Source: Candidatus Woesearchaeota archaeon (lineage in GTDB: Archaea; Nanobdellota; Nanobdellia; Woesearchaeales; UBA525). From it: a stretch of DNA of 64,000 nt. This document shows positions 16,471 to 22,735 of this stretch, one piece after another. Both the position numbers and the translations under genes were made by a program. The stretch spans positions 1 through 64,000 of the forward strand of contig JAPPOH010000014.1 in the NCBI GenBank assembly GCA_028818155.1, written 5' to 3'. The notes under the pieces are model-generated. The model searched no databases. It was not told where the DNA came from and worked only from the letters and a program-made list of their open reading frames with translations. Within the stretch, counting starts at the first letter, position 1. The number at the start of each line of letters is the position of its first letter.

Positions 16471-17232
16471 CTACAAGAGTTCAACCCAGAAGTAGTAGGT
16501 TGTTGTAGCTAGGTCTGTGCCGTGTCCATCCTCGTTCACAAGAATTTGGAAGTCACACTCCTCACCGTTATAACACGGCAGGTCGTTTCCAGAACCTGCA
16601 GTCTTATTCTCGATAAGTGTTGTGTAAACCCATCCTGTTTCGTTTATGCTCGAATCGTAGAGGAGGACGTTCGCGAAGTTTTCCGTCTGCGCAGTATCGC
16701 TTTGGAAAATATAGCTCGTCGGACATCCAGTTATCGTCTTGTTCACAACGTCGAACGATGGATGATCTGTTGCTGTGTACGTTTCACCAACACCGTCTGC
16801 GTCATCGACAGCAATATTGTAATATGCTTCCATCGTCGATTCGTTTGCAGATGTTAAGTTCGTGAAGTTGAAACAATCCACATCACCCCAGGAGATACTG
16901 GTGTTCAGTGTTGCGTAGATCTGTCCTCGTGGTTCGGTTGCGGACCAGTTATAGAACGTGAAGTTGTTCGCGTCATCCAACGTGATGGTTGCGGTGATGT
17001 TACCGTAGTACCCTTGCCAGGATTTTGTCTGGCCGATCGCGTGGATGGTGAGCGAAGTAATATTTCCTGCAATTGCCTCAAGCGATTGCAGTGCATAATT
17101 ATTCGAATCAAATGTGTCCGTTGACTCTACAACTATGGATGACGGGGATGTCGGGTCGTTTTGCGCTAATGCAAAACTACACGCGAGAAGCGTCATGCCA
17201 AGAAGGAAGAGTGTTACTCTAAAGCTTTTCAT
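16471..17232 (-). CDS. Secreted surface protein of the 'WxGYxGNITG/TTYYFYVEL' family, copy F
   Basis: 253 residues: signal (VTLFLLGMTLLACSFALA), 'QNDPTSPSSIVVESTDTF', 'AGNITSLTIHAIGQTKSWQGY', 'YGNITATITLDDANN', 'GQIYATL', 'CDFQILVNEDGHG' and 'TTYYFWVELL'. It has an extra Cys pair ('PCYNGEECDF') compared with the other copies. Its promoter (TATA ATTTATATATG, about 17323-17332) carries a perfect GTATAC-N6-GTATAC operator although no regulator gene is next to it, so control by an ArsR protein encoded elsewhere in the window is likely. The leader is about 65 bases. Confidence 0.75.
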   Translation of the reverse strand: MKSFRVTLFLLGMTLLACSFALAQNDPTSPSSIVVESTDTFDSNNYALQSLEAIAGNITSLTIHAIGQTKSWQGYYGNITATITLDDANNFTFYNWSATEPRGQIYATLNTSISWGDVDCFNFTNLTSANESTMEAYYNIAVDDADGVGETYTATDHPSFDVVNKTITGCPTSYIFQSDTAQTENFANVLLYDSSINETGWVYTTLIENKTAGSGNDLPCYNGEECDFQILVNEDGHGTDLATTTYYFWVELL

Positions 17233-17302
17233 TGTTTACCACCTTTGTCGCACCTTATCGCCGGTTTCCCGACGAGGTATCCACACTTGATAATGTAGAT
17301 AG

Positions 17303-17320
17303 GTATACAAATTCGTATAC
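17303..17320. promoter_or_regulatory. Perfect operator GTATAC-N6-GTATAC
   Basis: Both half-sites are exact and are separated by AAATTC. The site lies immediately below the - strand TATA box of surface gene F. Confidence 0.6.
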
Positions 17321-17551
17321 TCATATATAAATGTTTGTTTTCTTGTATAGTCTCTAGAGAAAACCTTCACCTACTGTGACAAAAAATTATATAAACGACT
17401 CGTCGAAGAACCTTTCGAGAGGTGGGTAGAGATAGTATTTTCAACGATAAAGGAGAATATATCGAGTTTCTTCCACAAAGAGGACCAACTTCTGAAGAAA
17501 CCACACGCCATCCCAGAAGCGGCAAGTGAAGTCTACGAACACCCACACGAC
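17321..17551 (+). other. Promoter region and coding-like extension without start codon
   Basis: A + strand TATA (AATTATATAAACG, about 17385-17397) and a strong ribosome binding site (AAAGGAGA, about 17449-17456) precede the DUF5752-like gene, yet the in-frame codons from about 17369 to 17551 have no ATG, GTG or TTG. They read like protein ('LYKRLVEEPFERWVE', 'FHKEDQLLKKPHA'). The gene may start at a rare codon such as ATA 17459 or ATC/ATT nearby, or the extension may be a decayed N-terminus. Confidence 0.4.
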
Positions 17552-18400
17552 GTGCCTGTTGAGCAACCAACAGACAATCCCGTCATTGTGGACAAACCAC
17601 TACCAGAAACGAAGCCGCAACTTCCCTTTTCTCCCGAAGAGCTCAGAGCTGCAGCAGAGCAGAAGAAAGCGGCCGAAGCACCAAAACAAGAAGCACCACA
17701 GCAAGAAGAACACATCGAAATCACCCACGATGATGTCAGAGAGTTTGAATCAACACTCCAAGACATGGATCACCATGTGGCAGTGCCACAGCACACAGCA
17801 AGCCCCGCAACACCACCCAAAACAGACGGGTTCTTCTCAGAATTTGAACAGTTTGCCATGCACGAGAACATGGAAGCGGAAGGCATGGTGGATAAAGACC
17901 TCCTCCAGCGGATGAAGGAGTTCCACAGAGCACGACAAGACGGCAAACAGTACTACGTCTATTCCAAAGATGTGAAAGATGCCATGCAGCGGAAGCTCAA
18001 CGAGCTGAAAGTACTCGAGCAAGAATGGTTCCACGCCCAGACGCAGATTGATGAGCTGCAACGAGGCCTCCATACCATCGAGCACGAAATTGAATCACGG
18101 ACGAATGAAGTGAAAACACTCATGATCCAAGCGAAATCCAAGTCCAAGTTAGAAGAGAAAGCAGAACCTGGTAATGAGTTCGTGCTGAAAGATGGTCGGA
18201 AACTCACCTCACTCTTGGACTTAAAGATCGCACTCAGGACGATGCCAGAGGAACTCTTCCGATTCCACGTGAACGCACGGCGACATGACCTCGCAGCATG
18301 GGTCCAAGGTGGCCTGAAAGAGAAGGCGATCGCCCAGAAGATGGTCCACCTCAGAGATCGGAGCGAGCTCCTCGTGTTCCTGAACCAGATTCAGGGATAG
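17552..18400 (+). CDS. DUF5752-like protein with disordered N-terminus and coiled coil
   Basis: 282 residues from GTG 17552, the first conventional start (see the preceding entry for a possible longer form). Residues 1-95 are rich in Pro, Glu, Gln and Ala and likely unstructured. Residues about 105-205 form a charged coiled coil. Residues about 210-282 ('NEFVLKDGRKLTSLLDLKIAL', 'MPEELFRFHVNARRHDLAAWV') match what I recall of DUF5752: a short domain with a 'DG..l.sl..l..aL..M....f..Hv....D.a.Wv' pattern. The same domain occurs in the 249-aa protein at 21066 and in the tail of the HerA-type ATPase. It is probably a cytosolic interaction module. Confidence 0.6.
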   Translation: MPVEQPTDNPVIVDKPLPETKPQLPFSPEELRAAAEQKKAAEAPKQEAPQQEEHIEITHDDVREFESTLQDMDHHVAVPQHTASPATPPKTDGFFSEFEQFAMHENMEAEGMVDKDLLQRMKEFHRARQDGKQYYVYSKDVKDAMQRKLNELKVLEQEWFHAQTQIDELQRGLHTIEHEIESRTNEVKTLMIQAKSKSKLEEKAEPGNEFVLKDGRKLTSLLDLKIALRTMPEELFRFHVNARRHDLAAWVQGGLKEKAIAQKMVHLRDRSELLVFLNQIQG

Positions 18401-18432
18401 AACTTATAAATGATAGCACTTTCCAGTAGTGA

Positions 18433-18780
18433 ATGAATACTGGAGATGATGCATGGGCTGTGTTCAAGCGTACGACGAACGCACAGAGGAATGGCGGCAG
18501 ATACAACTTCACCAATGAATATATTCATAACAGTCTTGGCGGAATAACTCAAGAACAAATCCAACGTTCTCCAGAATTTGCCGCATTCTGTGATGGATAT
18601 GCAGGGAAAGGGACGTGGAAACAGAATCCATTCAGAACACCTGCAGATCAAGAGTTCTTCTTCACCCTTGGTGCGTTCGCACAAAGAGCACAACGCACAC
18701 CACACACGGCAAACAGGCCGTCAATCGCACAAAACCCTTTCCCAACCGAAAAAGTCGTGTACGTTGACTTTAGGCAGTAA
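18433..18780 (+). CDS. Hypothetical protein, 115 aa
   Basis: The start ATG lies about 27 bases below a clear TATA box (ACTTATAAATG, about 18403-18413), so a leaderless message is likely. The product is soluble, with Asn, Gln and Phe-rich helices ('NAQRNGGRYNFTNEYIHNSL', 'PADQEFFFTLGAFAQRAQ') and no motif I recognise. It stands alone between the DUF5752-like and NUDIX genes on the same strand. Confidence 0.55.
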   Translation: MNTGDDAWAVFKRTTNAQRNGGRYNFTNEYIHNSLGGITQEQIQRSPEFAAFCDGYAGKGTWKQNPFRTPADQEFFFTLGAFAQRAQRTPHTANRPSIAQNPFPTEKVVYVDFRQ

Positions 18781-18811
18781 CTTTTTATTCTCGATACTTC
18801 TTCAAGGCCCT

Positions 18812-19384
18812 ATGCACAAGCCGGAACCCACAGGCCCCGAACGAATCGTCTACGAAAGCAGATTATTCGAGATCGTCAAGCAGCCGATGCGCATCGGCGA
18901 GAAACAGCTTGACTTCGAGACAGTCAGGAGGCCGCCAGGCGTCCGCCTCATCATCGTGCAAGATGGGAAGCTCCTCCTCCAGAAAGAGTACCGTGTTGAG
19001 CTGAACGGCGACGACTATAGGCTGCCGGGCGGGAAAGTCTTTGACACGATCGCCGCATACAGGGAGTATACAGGGGACTTGCTCATGAAAGCGGCCGAAG
19101 CTGCGAAGAAAGAATGCGAAGAAGAGACTGGGTTACGGCCAACGAACCTGCATCATTTCTACTCGACGAGTAAGGCATCACTCGTCGAGTGGGATCTCTA
19201 TTATTTCGTTGTTGAGGCATTCGAGGAAATAACTGATGAAGCAGGAAATATTCACGAAGGAGAACTCATTAAGCCAGCGTGGAAGACATTCGCAGAAGCG
19301 AAAGCAATGTGCCTCTCAGGAGCGATACAAGAAGAACGCTCCGTTGCTGTGCTTCTCCGTTATTTCCGCAGCGTCACGTCATGA
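18812..19384 (+). CDS. NUDIX hydrolase (ADP-ribose pyrophosphatase-like)
   Basis: 190 residues from ATG 18812, 25 bases below the TATA-like 'tttttattctc'. The NUDIX box is readable as 'RLPGGKVFD' with 'AAKKECEEETGL', carrying the metal-binding REx2EE-type glutamates, but 16-18 residues separate Gly-Gly-Lys from the helix, more than the usual spacing, as in some ADP-ribose and GDP-mannose pyrophosphatases. The N-terminal 'FEIVKQPM' and 'ETVRRPPGVRLIIVQDGKLLL' strands agree with that subfamily. It would hydrolyse a nucleoside diphosphate linked to a sugar. Its last 25 bases overlap the convergent membrane-protein gene. Confidence 0.75.
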   Translation: MHKPEPTGPERIVYESRLFEIVKQPMRIGEKQLDFETVRRPPGVRLIIVQDGKLLLQKEYRVELNGDDYRLPGGKVFDTIAAYREYTGDLLMKAAEAAKKECEEETGLRPTNLHHFYSTSKASLVEWDLYYFVVEAFEEITDEAGNIHEGELIKPAWKTFAEAKAMCLSGAIQEERSVAVLLRYFRSVTS

Positions 19385-19827
19385 TCCAGTCTGAATAACC
19401 AGTACGTCACGATGCCAATAATATACGGGAGCAAGTTCATCTTTGCATAATATACGACTGCTGCAACGCGCATGCTCTGCGTGATTTGCTGCGCCGCTTC
19501 TAATGTCGGGGGATCGAGCACCACCTGTATGTTGCCCCATACAACGACTACACGTACAATACAGAATGTGACAAGCGCGAAGAGAATGACAAACCGTGCG
19601 TCCGGGTGCGGCGCACGAACGTACAAATAGTATAAGCCACCGACAAACGCGACGTTAATCAAAAGCACACCAGCTACTCCGATATACGGGTAGACAAGAT
19701 TCGCTTCCAAGTATGGTACAAGTTCTCGGAGGCTGAACGTGGAGATAACATCTGCGATGAGCACAACGAAAAAGAAAATCGTTGCAGTGAGAATTGCCTT
19801 ATTCCTTAACGTCTGGCGGCGGGGCAT
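19360..19827 (-). CDS. Integral membrane protein with about four helices
   Basis: 155 residues. Hydrophobic segments lie at about 11-31 (ILTATIFFFVVLIADVISTF), 43-68, 78-98 and 120-143, with a short basic N-terminus (MPRRQTLRNK). The start overlaps the end of the coiled-coil gene by 29 bases. It is the final gene of a four-gene - strand unit (ACT-domain regulator, DUF5752-like coil, long coiled coil, this protein). It could be the membrane anchor for the coiled-coil partners; that is an inference from order only. No catalytic motif seen. Confidence 0.6.
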   Translation of the reverse strand: MPRRQTLRNKAILTATIFFFVVLIADVISTFSLRELVPYLEANLVYPYIGVAGVLLINVAFVGGLYYLYVRAPHPDARFVILFALVTFCIVRVVVVWGNIQVVLDPPTLEAAQQITQSMRVAAVVYYAKMNLLPYIIGIVTYWLFRLDHDVTLRK

Positions 19828-21055
19828 CTGGCTTTTTCTTCGGTTCTTGTGCTTGTTCGGCGTTGGTTTCTTCTGGAAGAGATGCTACAGCTCCCGTCGC
19901 GGGTTGTTCTGCAGGTTTTGGCTCGTCATGTTGCTCCTCCGAAGGTGGTTGTGGAGTTGCTGCAGAGTTCTCCTCTGCAGTTTCCGGTGCCGTTTCTTCA
20001 GTGGGCGCTTCTGCTGCAGCCTCTGCAGGCGCTTCCTCCTTCTCCGGAAACATCTCATCCCCTGGGTCAATCTCTTTCTTCTTGAGCACACTCTTGAGTT
20101 TCGAGAAGATCCCAGGCCTCCCACCACCATCCGGGACATCTGCTCCTGGACCGTCATCAACTTCTGGCTCCGGTTTCGGCTCTGTTGGCGGGCGCATCTC
20201 CTCGAGCTTCTGCCGGTACTGCAAGAGCAATCGTTGGAATTGTAATTCTACTTCATCCTTCGTGGATTTATTGCGCTCGTCCATCAACTTCAATAAGTTG
20301 GTCGTGTGCTTCTCGAACTCATTAAATCGGTCAAGTAAGTCGACAAACTCTTTTCTATCTAATTTTAATTCAACTTTCGTCCTGACTTTTTCAAAGTCAG
20401 ATTGCATGCGCTTGAAACTCTTCTCCAAGTCCTTCGTCACGTCATTGAACTTGTCAAAGTCCGTGAATTTCTTCTCCACTTCAACGAAGATCGTCTCCAC
20501 CTTATCCGCGTGCTGCTCGATCGTCGCTTCCACACGTTTGATCGTCGCAAGTTCCTGCTTGATCTCTTCATTCAGCTGAATCACCTGCTCAATGCCCTTG
20601 TAGAAGCTCATCTTATCACGCATCTTCTTGAGCTCAAGCATCAAGTCTTTCATGATCGCTTCATTGCTCTCAATGTTTGCGCGTAACGCTTCTAACTTGC
20701 CGTCCTGTTTCCTGACGTCAATCATTAACTTCTCAGGATGGACGCTCTCAACCAAGTCTACCGCTTTTGTGGACGACACCTCCACCTTGCTCATGGCTTT
20801 GTTCGTGTCCACGATCATGCCGCGAAGCTCGCCTATTTGTTCAGAAATACGTGAGAATCGTTCAGAAGAGGCCTTCCGGACTTCGTCTAATCCTTCGAGG
20901 CGGCCTTTGACTTTCGTGAGCTCAATGTCAACTTTCTGATTGCCTGTGCTCAGCTCGTCTTCTTTCTTCTCTTCTTGTGCGTCGTCTTCGTTCAGTTCTG
21001 CCGCTTCAGCGATTAACTCGTCTCGCGACTTGCCTTTGTTTCCAAATAATCCCAC
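19799..21055 (-). CDS. Long coiled-coil protein with acidic Pro/Ala/Glu tail
   Basis: 418 residues. After MGLFGNKGKSRDELIAEAAE, residues about 45-270 carry continuous heptads ('VKGRLEGLDEVRKASSERF', 'FDKFNDVTKDLEKSFKRMQ'), and residues about 280-418 are a low-complexity Pro/Glu/Ala/Lys tail with no predicted fold. The opening and the coil recall archaellum accessory FlaC/D/E proteins only loosely, and no other archaellum gene is in the window. The tail resembles the tails of the HerA-type ATPase and the 282-aa DUF5752-like protein. It lies 10 bases after the DUF5752-like gene at 21066. Probably a cytosolic scaffold. Confidence 0.6.
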   Translation of the reverse strand: MGLFGNKGKSRDELIAEAAELNEDDAQEEKKEDELSTGNQKVDIELTKVKGRLEGLDEVRKASSERFSRISEQIGELRGMIVDTNKAMSKVEVSSTKAVDLVESVHPEKLMIDVRKQDGKLEALRANIESNEAIMKDLMLELKKMRDKMSFYKGIEQVIQLNEEIKQELATIKRVEATIEQHADKVETIFVEVEKKFTDFDKFNDVTKDLEKSFKRMQSDFEKVRTKVELKLDRKEFVDLLDRFNEFEKHTTNLLKLMDERNKSTKDEVELQFQRLLLQYRQKLEEMRPPTEPKPEPEVDDGPGADVPDGGGRPGIFSKLKSVLKKKEIDPGDEMFPEKEEAPAEAAAEAPTEETAPETAEENSAATPQPPSEEQHDEPKPAEQPATGAVASLPEETNAEQAQEPKKKPDAPPPDVKE

Positions 21056-21065
21056 TCCTCACCTC

Positions 21066-21815
21066 TTATTCTTCGATTCCTGCGAGTTTCAGTACCTCTT
21101 GCTTCACATTTATGTCTGGTTGCGCTGCTGCTTCCTTGAGTTCTTGCTCGATCGTATCCAACAATAGTTTCACAATCTCGAAGTCCTTCGGGTCGTGTGT
21201 CGCTTCAGCTAACTTGATTTTTGGTTCGTATTGTCGCATGTACAGTGCTGCTATCAATGTGTCCTTTCCGCTCTTTCGTGTCTCAGAGAGTCGTTGCCGC
21301 AACTCGTCCTGTCGTGTTTTCAGTTCATCGTCAAGTTTCGCCAGCTTGTCTGGGAGTTCATTTTTTAACGATTCCTGCATTGCGTCTGTTAAGTCATCAA
21401 ACTTGTTCCCAATATCCTCATTCTTTTCCTCAAACCGGTCGTGCACTTTCGTGAAAAGTCCATCATCCGTGATGGGTGCTGTTTCTCCTTTCTCGTTCTG
21501 TTGCAGTTTTTCCTCAATCGGTTGTTTCTCGTCTTGTTCTCGACGATCGTACTCTGCTCGGCGTGTTTTCAGAACGTTCCAGAGCTCCTCTTTTGACTTT
21601 GCATTCCGCATCATCGTGCTCAGCGTGCCTTTCCCATGGAAGTCCTCAATCCACTGCGCGAAGTCGTTCTTCTTGGCTGTTACGTGAAATGCGAATTGTT
21701 TGTCCGTCATTTCTGGCATGTACTCCAGGAGTTCTTGCACTGTTTCGAAGATAGGTCCGTCATGGATGTCGAACCGGTAGGCCAGGGGTACGGTTTCTAG
21801 GAAGATGTTGTCCAT
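21066..21815 (-). CDS. DUF5752-like domain plus coiled coil, 249 aa
   Basis: Residues about 10-85 ('FDIHDGPIFETVQELLEYM', 'TDKQFAFHVTAKKNDFAQWI') match the DUF5752-like pattern in the 282-aa protein and in the HerA-type ATPase tail. Residues about 95-215 form a charged coiled coil. The domain is N-terminal here and C-terminal in the other two, so it behaves as a movable module. The start overlaps the end of the ACT-domain gene by 19 bases, and the next gene is 10 bases away, so all are in one unit. Function unknown. Confidence 0.6.
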   Translation of the reverse strand: MDNIFLETVPLAYRFDIHDGPIFETVQELLEYMPEMTDKQFAFHVTAKKNDFAQWIEDFHGKGTLSTMMRNAKSKEELWNVLKTRRAEYDRREQDEKQPIEEKLQQNEKGETAPITDDGLFTKVHDRFEEKNEDIGNKFDDLTDAMQESLKNELPDKLAKLDDELKTRQDELRQRLSETRKSGKDTLIAALYMRQYEPKIKLAEATHDPKDFEIVKLLLDTIEQELKEAAAQPDINVKQEVLKLAGIEE

Positions 21816-22477
21816 GCTTCGTTCCTCGTGAGTGTTTTGAGTACGGTGAATGCTCTCGGTGTATCTGTTGCTTTCACAATGAGTGTGAGTTCTTTGGATG
21901 TGGAAACAATCTCTTCAATGTTGATGTTCTCCCATGCCAGTGCTCTCGTTACAAGGTAATAGAACCCTGGCGTGTCAATGAATGAGAGGGGGATGGTGAG
22001 TGTGAGTGCGCTGAGATCATCGATCACCGTGATGATTTCATCTTTGGTGAACTGTTGTTCCAGCCAGTGGAGGTGTTTTCTGTGTGTGATGAGCGTAATT
22101 TCAAAGACGCCGTGGCTGACCGTGAGGAAATCTCCTTTTGTTGTCTCAACTTTCTCTAGTAGTTTATGGATCTTCTCCGTTGCAGCGGGTGTTTTGTGTA
22201 CGGTGAACTCGATCAGGCCATCTTGTGCGATAATGCTTGATTCATCTGTAAACTCGAGTTTCGTGACGGGTGCTTGTTTGAGTCTTGCTGCTAGCCGTCT
22301 GAGTGCCATCATCACTGCAGCATGCTGGACTTTGTGCTGTACGTGCTGTTCGATCTCTGGCTGGAGGAGTTCTGCGAGTGCCCCATAATTGATGATTCCT
22401 TTCAGCAGTGCTTCTTGCAAGAATGGCTTCTGCTGGATGAGCCCCTCTACCGTGCGGGCGATCGTAACCACAAACAC
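21797..22477 (-). CDS. ACT-domain regulator of amino acid metabolism (COG2150-like)
   Basis: About 226 residues from GTG 22477 (GTG 22471 also possible), about 20 bases below the - strand TATA (TTATAAAG). Longer in-frame starts run upstream through the promoter and encode a Cys/Phe-rich run that is unlikely to be real. The N-terminus ('TVEGLIQQKPFLQEALLKGI', 'YGALAELLQPEIEQ') is a short helical DNA-binding-like part, the middle is alpha/beta, and the end ('TPGFYYLVTRALAWENINIEEIVSTS') is an ACT domain that would bind an amino acid. It is divergent from the LysW operon with about 94 bases between starts, so it is the best candidate for its lysine- or arginine-responsive regulator. Confidence 0.7.
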   Translation of the reverse strand: MFVVTIARTVEGLIQQKPFLQEALLKGIINYGALAELLQPEIEQHVQHKVQHAAVMMALRRLAARLKQAPVTKLEFTDESSIIAQDGLIEFTVHKTPAATEKIHKLLEKVETTKGDFLTVSHGVFEITLITHRKHLHWLEQQFTKDEIITVIDDLSALTLTIPLSFIDTPGFYYLVTRALAWENINIEEIVSTSKELTLIVKATDTPRAFTVLKTLTRNEAWTTSS

Positions 22478-22526
22478 CCAAAAATAACGCTTCTTTATAA
22501 GTTTTGTTATAATAATAACATTACGT

Positions 22527-22566
22527 TTATATAAAAAACGGGAGTTTTCACGAGGATTAGGAGGAA
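22527..22566 (+). promoter_or_regulatory. Promoter and ribosome binding site of the LysW operon
   Basis: A TATA box GTTTATATAAAA (about 22527-22538) and a strong Shine-Dalgarno AGGAGGA (about 22558-22565), 5 bases before the lysW ATG, show that this message has a leader, unlike many neighbours. Two inverted TAATAATAA/TTATAAG-like AT stretches upstream belong to the divergent promoter. Confidence 0.6.
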
Positions 22567-22570
22567 TATC

Positions 22571-22735
22571 ATGGCAGCATGTCCAGTATGCGATGCAACT
22601 GTAGAAACCAACGATCAAACTGTGAAAGGAGAACTCATTGAATGTGCTGAGTGCGGCACAGAACTCGAGGTAACAGCACTCGAGCCAATTACACTCAAAG
22701 AAGCACCACAAGAGGAAGAGGACTGGGGAGAATAA
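22571..22735 (+). CDS. lysW: LysW amino-group carrier protein
   Basis: 54 residues. Two zinc knuckles (CPVCDA at 4-9 and CAECGTELEV at about 26-35) form the ribbon, and the acidic C-terminus ends in EEEDWGE. The EDWGE tail is the hallmark of LysW: its terminal glutamate gamma-carboxylate is joined to alpha-aminoadipate (or glutamate) by LysX and the intermediates then stay attached to it. It is the first gene of the operon, and the homocitrate synthase ATG is the base after its stop. Confidence 0.93.
   Translation: MAACPVCDATVETNDQTVKGELIECAECGTELEVTALEPITLKEAPQEEEDWGE

Noticed and set aside
19794-20579. 261-codon Ser-rich open frame on the + strand
   Set aside because: It is the complement of the coiled-coil gene, whose repetitive Glu/Lys codons keep the other strand open.
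19799-21055. Archaellum FlaC/D/E assignment for the coiled-coil protein
   Set aside because: Only the short start and the coil resemble it; no other archaellum gene is in the window and the tail is different.
22478-22711. Longer N-terminus for the ACT-domain protein
   Set aside because: It would overlap the lysW promoter and the lysW coding region, and it is rich in Cys and Phe with no family support.
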